DNA of 64,000 nt from Pseudomonas laurylsulfatiphila. GTDB taxonomy: Bacteria > Pseudomonadota > Gammaproteobacteria > Pseudomonadales > Pseudomonadaceae. Each line of letters starts with the position of its first letter. Within the stretch, counting starts at the first letter, position 1. The notes beneath the pieces were generated by a model, which was not told the DNA's origin, searched no databases, and saw only the letters and a program-made list of their open reading frames with translations. Location of the stretch: contig NZ_NIRS01000004.1 in the NCBI RefSeq assembly GCF_002934665.1, positions 622,501-686,500 of the forward strand. The letters are read 5' to 3'. A program made the position numbers and the translations under genes. Shown piece by piece: positions 36,111 to 44,691 of the stretch.

Positions 36111-36205
36111 CTATCGCGAGCAGGCTCACTCCTACAGGGGTTCAGGCACTCAGACAATTTTGTGTCCGACCATAAACCTGTAGGAGCGAGCCTGCTCGCG
36201 AAGGC
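36111..36205. repeat. REPIN on the upstream side of the RAYT gene
   Basis: The inverted units ATCGCGAGCAGGCTCACTCC and TAGGAGCGAGCCTGCTCGCG lie 5' of the RAYT and 3' of the HbpS-like gene. Note the shared GTGAGCC/GGCTCAC variant in the inner units on both sides of the RAYT. Confidence 0.88.
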
Positions 36206-36225
36206 ATTAGCTCAAACGCAGAAGT

Positions 36226-36666
36226 TCAAGCCGCCACCCCCCCATCCGCCACCAACCCCAACGCCTCGATGGCATTGATCGCGCACTGCTCGTCAACATC
36301 CGACAGATCGCCGCTGATCCCCACCGCCCCCAGCACGTTCCCGTCCTGATCCCGCACCAGCACACCACCCGGTGCTGGCACGACGCTGCCCTGCCCCAGG
36401 CTGTTCAACGCGGCGATAAACGCCGGTCGTTGCTGGGCGTCCAGCGCCAGCAGGCGTGAACCCTTGCCCAGCGCGATGGCGCCCCAGGCCTTGCCGATGG
36501 CGACGTGCGGGCGCAGCAGGCTGGCGCCGTCTTCGCGTTGCAGGGTGATCAGATGCCCGCCGGCATCCAGTACCGCGATGGTCAAGGGTGCCGCGGCGAT
36601 TGCACGCCCGGCGGTGATGGCCTCGTTGACCAGGTTGACTGCGACTTTCAAGGTTAAAGCGCTCAT
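36226..36666 (-). CDS. HbpS/GlcG family (DUF336) protein
   Basis: A 146-residue single-domain protein of the GlcG/HbpS family, seen in VAVLDAGGHLITLQREDGA-like and VPAPGGVLVRDQDGNVLGAVGISG stretches. Relatives bind haem or occur with glycolate/glyoxylate genes (glcG of the glc operon). Here it diverges from gcl and shares its control region with the TTGTATACAA sites, which supports a link to glyoxylate use. No enzyme activity is established. Confidence 0.88.
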   Translation of the reverse strand: MSALTLKVAVNLVNEAITAGRAIAAAPLTIAVLDAGGHLITLQREDGASLLRPHVAIGKAWGAIALGKGSRLLALDAQQRPAFIAALNSLGQGSVVPAPGGVLVRDQDGNVLGAVGISGDLSDVDEQCAINAIEALGLVADGGVAA

Positions 36667-36759
36667 GGTGCCGTCCTCATTTTGTTATAGGGAAAGTCGT
36701 GGGGCTGCGCTTTTGTGCCGCAGCCCGATGCAACAAATAGAACACAATGAATTATTTTT

Positions 36760-36769
36760 TTGTATACAA
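36760..36769. promoter_or_regulatory. Palindrome TTGTATACAA, copy 1
   Basis: A perfect 10-base palindrome, 94 bases upstream of the HbpS-like gene. An identical word lies at 36898-36907 next to the gcl promoter. TNGTATACNA palindromes are typical targets of GntR-family regulators; the regulator gene itself is not in the window. Confidence 0.55.
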
Positions 36770-36853
36770 TAATTCTCGAAAGGCGCCACATGCGACGAAA
36801 AGCCACAGTAGAAAGGGCTTCCGACGAATGAAACAAGCGCTTGAGAAAATGGA

Positions 36854-36907
36854 TTGACCTGCGCCGTCCGCCGTGAATACACTCTGCGCAAAGCCACTTG
36901 TATACAA
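36854..36907 (+). promoter_or_regulatory. Predicted gcl promoter with TTGTATACAA operator, copy 2
   Basis: TTGACC (36854-36859) and TACACT (36878-36883) are 18 bases apart and would start transcription near 36890. The TTGTATACAA palindrome at 36898-36907 then sits in the first transcribed bases, where a bound repressor would block the polymerase. Confidence 0.55.
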
Positions 36908-36934
36908 TTACAAAACGTAAAGAGGCACAAAACC

Positions 36935-38710
36935 ATGAGCAAAATGAGAGCAATCGAAGCCGCCGTTCTGGTGATGCGCCGTGAAGGGGTCGATACCGCT
37001 TTTGGCATCCCGGGTGCCGCCATCAACCCGCTGTACTCCGCCCTGCAAAAGGTCGGCGGCATCGATCACGTACTCGCTCGCCACGTTGAAGGCGCCTCGC
37101 ACATGGCCGAGGGCTACACCCGCACCAAGGCCGGCAACATCGGCGTGTGCATCGGCACTTCCGGCCCTGCCGGCACCGACATGGTCACCGGGCTCTACAG
37201 CGCCTCGGCCGACTCGATTCCAATCCTCTGCATCACAGGGCAAGCACCCCGCGCCCGTATGCACAAGGAAGACTTCCAGGCTGTCGACATCACCAGCATC
37301 GTCAAGCCAGTCACCAAGTGGGCAACCACCGTTCTGGAACCGGGCCAGGTGCCTTACGCGTTCCAGAAAGCCTTCTATGAAATGCGCTCCGGCCGTCCAG
37401 GCCCGGTGCTGATCGACCTGCCGTTCGATGTACAGATGGCGGAAATCGAATTCGACATCGACGCTTACCAGCCACTGCCGCTGGCCAAGCCAAGCGCCAG
37501 CCGCGTTCAAGTCGAGAAGGCTCTGGCCTTGCTGGATCAGGCCGAGCGTCCATTGCTGGTGGCTGGTGGCGGCATCATCAACGCCGACGCCAGCGATCTG
37601 CTGGTGGAGTTCGCCGAGCTGACCGGCATTCCAGTGATCCCGACCCTCATGGGCTGGGGCACCATCCCTGACGATCACCCACTGATGGTGGGCATGGTTG
37701 GCTTGCAGACCTCGCACCGCTACGGCAACGCGACCATGCTCAAGTCGGACGTGGTGCTGGGCATCGGTAACCGTTGGGCCAACCGTCACACCGGTTCGGT
37801 CGACGTCTACACCGAAGGCCGCAAGTTCATCCACGTCGACATCGAAGGCACTCAGATCGGCCGCGTGTTCACCCCGGACCTAGGCATCGTGTCCGACGCC
37901 GCTGCCGCGCTGACCGTGTTCATCGAAGTCGCTCGCGAATGGCAAGCCGCCGGCAAGCTGAAGAACCGCAGCGCCTGGCTGCAAGACTGCCAGCAGCGTA
38001 AAGCCAGCCTGCAGCGCAAGACTCACTTCGACAACGTGCCGGTCAAGCCGCAACGCGTTTACGAAGAAATGAACCAGGTGTTCGGCAAGGACACCTGCTA
38101 CGTCAGCACCATCGGCCTGTCGCAGATTGCCGGCGCGCAGTTTCTGCACGTCTACAAGCCGCGTCACTGGATCAACTGCGGTCAGGCAGGCCCTCTGGGC
38201 TGGACCATTCCGGCAGCGCTGGGCGTGGTCAAGGCTGATCCGAACCGTAAAGTCGTGGCCCTGTCGGGGGACTATGACTTCCAGTTCATGATCGAGGAAT
38301 TGGCGGTGGGCGCGCAGTTCAAGCTGCCGTACATCCATGTCGTGGTAAACAATTCGTACCTGGGCCTGATCCGCCAGGCACAGCGCGGTTTCGACATGGA
38401 CTACTGCGTACAGCTGTCCTTCGACAACCTGAACGCGCCGGAACTCAACGGCTACGGTGTGGACCACGTCGCGGTGGCCGAAGGCCTGGGCTGCAAGGCA
38501 CTGCGTGTGTTTGAACCGGCTCAGATCCAGCCTGCCCTGCGCAAGGCCCAGGAACTGATCGAAGAGTTCAAGGTTCCGGTGATCGTCGAGATCATCCTGG
38601 AGCGCGTGACCAACATTTCCATGGGTACAGAGATCAACGCCGTCAACGAATTCGAAGACCTGGCGCTGGTCGGCGACGACGCACCGACTGCGATTTCGCT
38701 GCTGGACTAA
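36935..38710 (+). CDS. gcl: Glyoxylate carboligase (tartronate-semialdehyde synthase)
   Basis: A 591-residue thiamine-diphosphate enzyme that joins two glyoxylate to tartronate semialdehyde and CO2. The position where related enzymes have a catalytic Glu is Val51 (ARHVEGASHMAEGY), the known mark of Gcl. The ThDP-binding end shows GDYDFQFMIEEL ... VVVNNSYLGLIRQAQ. The start at MSKMRAIEAA has AGAGGC upstream. It is the first gene of the glyoxylate operon gcl-hyi-glxR-ttuD-pykA. Confidence 0.97.
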   Translation: MSKMRAIEAAVLVMRREGVDTAFGIPGAAINPLYSALQKVGGIDHVLARHVEGASHMAEGYTRTKAGNIGVCIGTSGPAGTDMVTGLYSASADSIPILCITGQAPRARMHKEDFQAVDITSIVKPVTKWATTVLEPGQVPYAFQKAFYEMRSGRPGPVLIDLPFDVQMAEIEFDIDAYQPLPLAKPSASRVQVEKALALLDQAERPLLVAGGGIINADASDLLVEFAELTGIPVIPTLMGWGTIPDDHPLMVGMVGLQTSHRYGNATMLKSDVVLGIGNRWANRHTGSVDVYTEGRKFIHVDIEGTQIGRVFTPDLGIVSDAAAALTVFIEVAREWQAAGKLKNRSAWLQDCQQRKASLQRKTHFDNVPVKPQRVYEEMNQVFGKDTCYVSTIGLSQIAGAQFLHVYKPRHWINCGQAGPLGWTIPAALGVVKADPNRKVVALSGDYDFQFMIEELAVGAQFKLPYIHVVVNNSYLGLIRQAQRGFDMDYCVQLSFDNLNAPELNGYGVDHVAVAEGLGCKALRVFEPAQIQPALRKAQELIEEFKVPVIVEIILERVTNISMGTEINAVNEFEDLALVGDDAPTAISLLD

Positions 38711-38725
38711 CTGCTGACCGCTCCC

Positions 38726-38855
38726 CCTGTGGGAGCGGGCTATGTGGCGAGGGAGCTTGCTCCCGCTCGGCTGCGAAGCAGTCGTAAAGCTTTTGGGGCC
38801 GCTTCGCGCCCCAGCGGGAGCAAGCTCCCTCGCCACACAAGCCCGCTCCCACAAG
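38726..38855. repeat. Nested REPIN between gcl and hyi
   Basis: An inner pair of GGCGAGGGAGCTTGCTCCCG units lies inside an outer pair of CTGTGGGAGCGGGC/GCCCGCTCCCACA units, so two REP families are nested and the whole 130 bases can fold into one long hairpin. Confidence 0.88.
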
Positions 38856-38883
38856 GGACCTCATACATATACGGGAGACCACC

Positions 38884-39666
38884 ATGCCGCGTTTCGCAGC
38901 CAACCTGTCCATGCTGTTCACCGAACAGGACTTTCTTGCCCGTTTCGAAGCGGCCGCCAAAGCCGGCTTCAGTGGTGTCGAGTACCTGTTCCCGTACGAC
39001 TTCAGCTCCGCCGAAATCAAGGCCAAGCTCGACACCAACGGTCTGACCCAAGTGCTGTTCAACCTGCCGGCCGGCGACTGGGCCAAGGGCGAGCGCGGTA
39101 TCGCGTGCCTGCCGGACCGGGTTGAAGAGTTCCGTGCCGGTGTCGATCTGGCCATCGCCTACGCGCAAGTGCTGGGCAACACCCAGGTCAACTGCCTGGC
39201 CGGTATCCGGCCGCAGGGCTTTGACGATGCCACCGTGGAGAAAACCTTCGTCGCCAACCTCAAGTACGCGGCCGACAAGCTGCAAGCGGCGGGCATCAAG
39301 CTGGTGATGGAAGCGATCAACACCCGTGACATTCCAGGTTTCTACCTGAACAACACGGCGCAAGCCCTGTCGATTCGCGAGCAGGTCGGCAGCGCCAACC
39401 TGTTCCTGCAATACGACATCTACCACATGCAAATCATGGAAGGCGACCTGGCCCGCACCCTGCAATCGCACCTGGGCGAGATCAACCATGTGCAGCTTGC
39501 GGACAACCCGGGGCGCAACGAACCAGGCACCGGTGAAATCAACTACCGCTTTCTGTTCGAACACCTGGACCGCATCGGCTACCAGGGCTGGGTCGGTTGC
39601 GAATACAAGCCGCTGACCACCACCGAAGCAGGCCTGGGCTGGCTGAAAACCTATAACGCAATCTGA
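38884..39666 (+). CDS. hyi: Hydroxypyruvate isomerase
   Basis: A 260-residue TIM-barrel enzyme of the Hyi family, which interconverts hydroxypyruvate and tartronate semialdehyde. Diagnostic stretches are SMLFTEQDFLARFEAAAKAGFSG near the N-terminus, EAINTRDIPGFYLN, YDIYHMQIMEGDL and the metal-site HVQLADNPGRNEPGTGEINY. It sits between gcl and glxR, which use the same intermediate. Confidence 0.96.
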   Translation: MPRFAANLSMLFTEQDFLARFEAAAKAGFSGVEYLFPYDFSSAEIKAKLDTNGLTQVLFNLPAGDWAKGERGIACLPDRVEEFRAGVDLAIAYAQVLGNTQVNCLAGIRPQGFDDATVEKTFVANLKYAADKLQAAGIKLVMEAINTRDIPGFYLNNTAQALSIREQVGSANLFLQYDIYHMQIMEGDLARTLQSHLGEINHVQLADNPGRNEPGTGEINYRFLFEHLDRIGYQGWVGCEYKPLTTTEAGLGWLKTYNAI

Positions 39667-39674
39667 CACATATC

Positions 39675-39777
39675 CCTGTAGGAGCGAGCCTGCTCGCGAT
39701 GGTCGTCAACGATTACGCGGGCTGTCTGAATACCCGCGTTGCTTCGGGGTTCATCGCGAGCAGGCTCGCTCCTACAG
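39675..39777. repeat. REPIN between hyi and glxR
   Basis: The inverted units CCCTGTAGGAGCGAGCCTGC and GCAGGCTCGCTCCTACAG are of the same family as the REPs beside the RAYT gene. Confidence 0.9.
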
Positions 39778-39803
39778 AAAGCACAAAACAAGAGGATTTT
39801 CTC

Positions 39804-40691
39804 ATGGCTAAAATCGGATTTATCGGCACCGGCATCATGGGCCACCCAATGGCGTTGAACCTGCAGAAAGCCGGTCACAGCCTGTTCCTGTCGGCGCACC
39901 ACGATACCGCCCCTGCCGACCTGGTCGCCGCTGGCGCCGTTGCTCTGGCGAACCCGAAAGAAGTCGCCCAGGAAGCTGAATTCATCATCGTCATGGTGCC
40001 GGATACCCCGCAGGTCGACGACGTGCTGTTCCGTGCCGACGGCATCGCTGCCGGTGTTGGCAAAGGCAAAGTGGTGATCGACATGAGTTCGATCTCGCCG
40101 ACCGCCACCAAGGCTTTCGCCGCGAAGATCAACGAAAAAGGCGCGCAATACCTCGACGCCCCGGTCTCCGGTGGTGAAGTCGGCGCCAAGGCGGCGACCC
40201 TGAGCATCATGGTCGGCGGCGATGCCGACGCCTTCGAACGCGCCCTGCCGCTGTTCCAGGCCATGGGCAAGAACATCACCCTGGTCGGTGGCAACGGCGA
40301 CGGTCAAACCGCCAAGGTGGCCAACCAGATCATCGTGGCCCTGAACATCCAGGCGGTGGCCGAAGCCCTGCTGTTCGCTTCGAAAAACGGTGCCGATCCA
40401 GCCAAGGTGCGCGAAGCACTGATGGGCGGTTTCGCCTCCTCGAAGATCCTCGAAGTGCATGGCGAGCGCATGATCAAGGGCACCTTCGATCCGGGCTTCC
40501 GCATCAGCCTGCACCAGAAGGACCTGAACCTGGCCCTGCAAGGCGCCAAGGAGCTGAACATCAACCTGCCGAACACCGCCAACACCCAGCAAGTGTTCAG
40601 CACCTGCGCGGCCATCGGTGGCAGCAACTGGGATCACTCGGCGCTGATCAAGGGTCTGGAACACATGGCGAACTTCTCGATCCGCGGGTAG
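39804..40691 (+). CDS. glxR: 2-Hydroxy-3-oxopropionate (tartronate semialdehyde) reductase
   Basis: A 295-residue beta-hydroxyacid dehydrogenase. The NAD(P) fold IGFIGTGIMGHPMALNL opens the chain; DAPVSGGEVGAKAATLSIMVGG is the substrate motif, and the catalytic Lys is in GDGQTAKVANQI. It reduces tartronate semialdehyde to glycerate. The start at MAKIGF has AGAGGA upstream. The stop TAG is itself the start of a REP unit, so the REP has set the gene's 3' end. Confidence 0.97.
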   Translation: MAKIGFIGTGIMGHPMALNLQKAGHSLFLSAHHDTAPADLVAAGAVALANPKEVAQEAEFIIVMVPDTPQVDDVLFRADGIAAGVGKGKVVIDMSSISPTATKAFAAKINEKGAQYLDAPVSGGEVGAKAATLSIMVGGDADAFERALPLFQAMGKNITLVGGNGDGQTAKVANQIIVALNIQAVAEALLFASKNGADPAKVREALMGGFASSKILEVHGERMIKGTFDPGFRISLHQKDLNLALQGAKELNINLPNTANTQQVFSTCAAIGGSNWDHSALIKGLEHMANFSIRG

Positions 40692-40789
40692 GAGCTGCCG
40701 AAGGCTGCGATCTTTTGATCTTGATCTGACATTCCTCCGCAAGCCGCGTTATCCGCAAAAAAGATCGCAGCCTGCGGCAGCTCCTACAG
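40687..40789. repeat. REPIN between glxR and ttuD, GATCGCAGCCT-GCGGCAGCTCC type
   Basis: The units GTAGGAGCTGCCGAAGGCTG and CAGCCTGCGGCAGCTCCTAC face each other. The first overlaps the glxR stop codon. Confidence 0.9.
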
Positions 40790-40877
40790 GATCGGGCTCA
40801 TCCAGTTAAACAGGGTGAGCCCTCCAGAGTTGTCGCAGGCTGCCTTCCTCCAATAACAAGAATTCCGGGAGCCCGCC

Positions 40878-42158
40878 ATGTCGGTCGATCCGCAACAATT
40901 GCTGCGCGAGCTGTTTGCCACAGCCATCGATGCGGCGCATCCGCAACAAGTCCTCGAAGCCCATCTGCCTGCCGACCGCAGCGGTCGCGTCATCGTCATC
41001 GGCGCCGGCAAAGCCGCAGCCGCCATGGCCCAGGTGGTCGAGCGCTGCTGGCAGGGTGAAGTGTCAGGCCTGGTGGTGACCCGTTACGGTCACGGCGCAC
41101 CTTGCGAAAAAATCGAAGTGGTCGAAGCCGCGCACCCGGTACCGGACGCCGCCGGCCTGGCCGTGGCCAAGCGCGTGCTGGAACTGGTCAGCGACCTCAA
41201 CGAATCCGACCGCGTGATCTTCCTGCTCTCCGGCGGCGGCTCTGCCCTGCTGGCACTGCCGGCCGAAGGCATCACCCTGGCCGACAAGCAGTCGATCAAC
41301 AAAGCCCTGCTCAAGTCCGGTGCGACCATCGGCGAGATGAACTGCGTGCGCAAGCACCTCTCGGCGATCAAGGGCGGCCGCCTGGGCAAAGCCTGCTGGC
41401 CGGCCACTGTCTACACCTATGCGATTTCCGATGTACCGGGCGATCTGGCCACGGTCATCGCCTCAGGCCCTACCGTGGCCGACCCGAGCACCTCGGCCGA
41501 AGCCCTGGCGATCCTCAAACGCTACGCCATCGAGGTTCCGGCCTCGGTGCGCACCTGGCTGCAAAGCCCCGAGTCGGAAACCGTCAAACCCGGCGACCCG
41601 AGCCTGGCACGCAGTCATTTCCAACTGATCGCCCGTCCGCAGCAATCCCTTGAAGCGGCGGCGGTGAAATGCCGTCAGGCCGGGTTCAGCCCGCTGATCC
41701 TCGGCGACCTCGAAGGCGAATCCCGCGAGGTGGCGAAGGTCCACGCCGGCATCGCGCGACAGATCGTCCTGCACGGTCAGCCACTGGCGGCGCCCTGCGT
41801 GATTCTCTCGGGCGGTGAAACCACCGTCACCGTGCGCGGCAATGGCCGTGGCGGGCGCAACGCCGAGTTCCTGCTGAGCCTGACCGACAGCCTCAAAGGC
41901 CTGCCCGGCGTCTACGCACTGGCCGGTGACACCGACGGCATCGACGGCTCGGAAGACAACGCCGGCGCGATCATGACCCCGGACAGCTACGCCCGCGCCG
42001 CCGCAAAGGGCCTGAGCGCCAGCGACGAGTTGGACAACAACAATGGTTACGGCTATTTCGAGGCGCTCGACGCCCTGATCGTCACCGAGCCGACCCGAAC
42101 CAACGTCAACGACTTCCGCGCCATTCTGATCCTTGAGAGCACTAAACATGACGCCTGA
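40878..42158 (+). CDS. ttuD: Glycerate kinase (type 2, MOFRL family; TtuD)
   Basis: A 426-residue protein of the glycerate 2-kinase/TtuD family. It has the N-terminal ATP-binding half (GRVIVIGAGKAAAAMAQVVE, FLLSGGGSALLALPAEG) and the C-terminal MOFRL domain (CVILSGGETTVTVRGNGRGGRNAEFLLS, ALAGDTDGIDGSEDNAGA). It phosphorylates glycerate from GlxR to 2-phosphoglycerate; older work calls it hydroxypyruvate reductase. It overlaps pykA by 11 bases. Confidence 0.95.
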   Translation: MSVDPQQLLRELFATAIDAAHPQQVLEAHLPADRSGRVIVIGAGKAAAAMAQVVERCWQGEVSGLVVTRYGHGAPCEKIEVVEAAHPVPDAAGLAVAKRVLELVSDLNESDRVIFLLSGGGSALLALPAEGITLADKQSINKALLKSGATIGEMNCVRKHLSAIKGGRLGKACWPATVYTYAISDVPGDLATVIASGPTVADPSTSAEALAILKRYAIEVPASVRTWLQSPESETVKPGDPSLARSHFQLIARPQQSLEAAAVKCRQAGFSPLILGDLEGESREVAKVHAGIARQIVLHGQPLAAPCVILSGGETTVTVRGNGRGGRNAEFLLSLTDSLKGLPGVYALAGDTDGIDGSEDNAGAIMTPDSYARAAAKGLSASDELDNNNGYGYFEALDALIVTEPTRTNVNDFRAILILESTKHDA

Positions 42159-43563
42159 CAAAAAAGTCAAAATCCTCGCCACGCTCGGCCCGGCCATCGA
42201 CGGCATCGACGACATCCGTGAGCTGGTGCTGGCCGGGGTCAACATCTTCCGCCTGAACTTCAGCCATGGCGATCACGCCGACCACGCCCAGCGTTTCCAG
42301 TGGATTCGTGAAGTCGAGCGCCAACTGAATTATCCATTGGGCATCCTGATGGACCTGCAAGGCCCGAAACTGCGGGTCGGCAAATTCGCCGAAGGCAAGG
42401 TGCAACTGGTACGCGGCCAGGCCTTGCGCCTGGACCTCGACGCCACGCCGGGCGATGAGCGCCGGGTCAACCTGCCCCACCCGGAAATCATCGCCGCGCT
42501 GGAGCCAGGCATGGACCTGCTGCTGGACGACGGCAAGTTGCGCCTGCGGGTCGTGACCAAATACGCCGACGCCATCGACACCACCGTGCTCAATGGCGGC
42601 GAACTCTCGGACCGCAAAGGTGTGAACGTACCGCAAGCGGTGCTCGACCTGAGCCCGCTGACCGCCAAGGATCGCCGCGATTTGACCTTCGGTCTGGAGC
42701 TAGGCGTGGACTGGGTGGCGCTGTCGTTCGTGCAACGTCCCGACGACATCCGCGAAGCCCGTACCCTGATCGGCGACAAGGCCTTCCTTATGGCCAAGAT
42801 CGAGAAGCCCTCGGCCGTCGAACAACTGCGCGAGATCGCCGAATTGAGCGATGCGATCATGGTCGCCCGGGGTGACCTGGGCGTGGAAGTGCCGGCCGAA
42901 AGCGTGCCGCAGATCCAGAAGAACATCATCAGCACCTGCCGCCAGCTCGGCAAACCGGTGGTGGTGGCGACGCAGATGCTGGAGTCGATGCGCTTCTCGC
43001 CGGCGCCCACCCGCGCCGAAGTCACCGATGTGGCCAACGCCGTGGCCGAAGGGGCGGACGCGGTGATGCTGTCGGCGGAAACCGCGTCTGGCGAATACCC
43101 GCTCGAAGCCGTGCAGATGATGAGCAAGATCATCCGCCAGGTGGAAAACGGTCCGGACTACCAGACTCAACTCGACGTCAGCCGACCGAAAGCCGAAGCC
43201 ACCGTTTCCGACGCGATCAGTTGCGCCATTCGCCGTATCAGCAACGTGCTGCCGGTGGCGGTGCTGGTCAATTACAGCGAGTCCGGCGCGTCGAGCCTGC
43301 GTGCGGCGCGGGAGCGGCCGACCGTGCCGATCCTCAACCTGACGCCGAACCTGCAGACCGCCCGTCGCCTGAGTGTGGCCTGGGGTGTGCACTCGGTGGT
43401 CAACGATCGCCTGCGCCAGGTCGATGAAGTCTGCTCCACAGCGCTGGAGATCGCCCAGGCCCAAGGCATGGCGCAGCGTGGCGACACCTTATTGATCACC
43501 GCCGGTGTGCCCTTTGGGCAGCCGGGATCGACTAACTCTCTGCGTATCGAGACATTGATCTAG
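42148..43563 (+). CDS. pykA: Pyruvate kinase
   Basis: A 471-residue enzyme. It carries KILATLGPA, the NIFRLNFSHGD substrate motif, MDLQGPKLRVG, the catalytic Lys/Mg segment FLMAKIEKPSAVE and MVARGDLGVEVP. It converts phosphoenolpyruvate and ADP to pyruvate and ATP. Its start lies inside the ttuD end, so it is tied to the glyoxylate operon and completes the route from glyoxylate to pyruvate. This is probably the inducible isozyme rather than the only pyruvate kinase. Confidence 0.96.
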   Translation: MTPDKKVKILATLGPAIDGIDDIRELVLAGVNIFRLNFSHGDHADHAQRFQWIREVERQLNYPLGILMDLQGPKLRVGKFAEGKVQLVRGQALRLDLDATPGDERRVNLPHPEIIAALEPGMDLLLDDGKLRLRVVTKYADAIDTTVLNGGELSDRKGVNVPQAVLDLSPLTAKDRRDLTFGLELGVDWVALSFVQRPDDIREARTLIGDKAFLMAKIEKPSAVEQLREIAELSDAIMVARGDLGVEVPAESVPQIQKNIISTCRQLGKPVVVATQMLESMRFSPAPTRAEVTDVANAVAEGADAVMLSAETASGEYPLEAVQMMSKIIRQVENGPDYQTQLDVSRPKAEATVSDAISCAIRRISNVLPVAVLVNYSESGASSLRAARERPTVPILNLTPNLQTARRLSVAWGVHSVVNDRLRQVDEVCSTALEIAQAQGMAQRGDTLLITAGVPFGQPGSTNSLRIETLI

Positions 43564-43575
43564 CGAACGCTTTTC

Positions 43576-43709
43576 TGTGGCGAGGGAGCTTGCTCCCGTT
43601 CGACTGCGTAGCAGTCGTCGCTTCGGCATGACGGTTTCCACAGAGAAACCGCATTTACCGAGCTTGGGGCTGCTTTGCAGCCCAGCGGGAGCAAGCTCCC
43701 TCGCCACAG
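43576..43709. repeat. REPIN after pykA, GGCGAGGGAGCTTGCTCCCG type
   Basis: TGTGGCGAGGGAGCTTGCTC and GAGCAAGCTCCCTCGCCACA enclose a spacer that itself holds inverted pieces (GACTGCGTAGCAGTC). It resembles the 38.7-kb copy. Confidence 0.9.
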
Positions 43710-43755
43710 AGTTTGTGCAAAACCTTGGTTTTTCCTACTGCCCCCAGACTCCATC

Positions 43756-44670
43756 ATGCCTGCCAACCACTTCAACACCCACTGCCCCGACTGGGCCGAA
43801 GCCTTGCTCAACGGCTTCAGCCAGATCTTTCTCCAGCGTAATCCGCTGTGCGGCCTGCTGTGTCTGTTGGCCATTTTGTTCACTGCGCCCGCCTTGCTGG
43901 GCGGCGCCTTGCTCGGCGGTGTCGCCGGGTTGTTCACCGCGCAACGACGCAACTACGCCAAGGCTGACCGTCAGGCCGGGTTGTTCAGCTACAACGGCGT
44001 TCTGCTCGGTCTGTTGCTGAGCCTGTACTTCCCTTGGTCGGCGATGATGCCGCCGCTGATTCTGGCCGCCGGTGGCCTGAGCGCGATGTTCACCCAGCAG
44101 TGGCTCAAGCGCGTCCGGTTCAGCCAATACCTTCCCGCCTACACCACGCCATTCGTGGTGCTGAGCTGGGTGCTGCTGTGCTTCGCCACACCCTCGACAG
44201 AGGCGCATTTGATCGAAGTCAGCACCCTGAACATGCTCGCCGCCCCTTTCAAAGGCATCGGTCAGGTGATGTTCCTCGGTCATCCGCTGGCCGGTGCGAT
44301 GATTGCCGCCGGTTTGCTGATTGCTGATCGCCGCGCCTTCTACTGGGCGTTGTTGGCGTCTGTCGCGGGCATGGGCTGGAGCCTGCTGCAGCACGACTTC
44401 TACACGGCACTGCTCGGCCTCGGCGGCTACAACGCCGTACTCGCCGCCCTCGCCTTCAGCTCCCAGCGTCGCCAACCGTGGCTGCCGCTGGTTGGCATCG
44501 GCCTGGCGCTGTTGCTGACGCCGGTGTTTGCCGCTATCGGCCTGCCCACTCTGACCGCGCCGTTCATTCTTGCCTGCTGGCTGATCCGCACGGTTGTTCA
44601 GATGCTCGGCAAAGCCAGGGTCGAAAGCGCGCCTTGCGCTACCGAGGAGAATCAACCTAGGCTGCGCTGA
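43756..44670 (+). CDS. Urea transporter
   Basis: A 304-residue inner-membrane protein with about ten helices. Two similar halves carry the UT-family pattern: LLGGALLGGVAGLFTAQRR with LFSYNGVLLGLLLSLYF, and the later LGHPLAGAMIAAGLLIADRRAFYWALLASVAG with LGLGGYNAVLAALAF. UT proteins are passive urea channels. Its position after the glyoxylate operon fits ureide breakdown, which yields both urea and glyoxylate. The start at MPANHF is the first good ATG after the REPIN. Confidence 0.9.
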   Translation: MPANHFNTHCPDWAEALLNGFSQIFLQRNPLCGLLCLLAILFTAPALLGGALLGGVAGLFTAQRRNYAKADRQAGLFSYNGVLLGLLLSLYFPWSAMMPPLILAAGGLSAMFTQQWLKRVRFSQYLPAYTTPFVVLSWVLLCFATPSTEAHLIEVSTLNMLAAPFKGIGQVMFLGHPLAGAMIAAGLLIADRRAFYWALLASVAGMGWSLLQHDFYTALLGLGGYNAVLAALAFSSQRRQPWLPLVGIGLALLLTPVFAAIGLPTLTAPFILACWLIRTVVQMLGKARVESAPCATEENQPRLR

Positions 44671-44691
44671 TCATCGAGTCAGGCGTTATCC

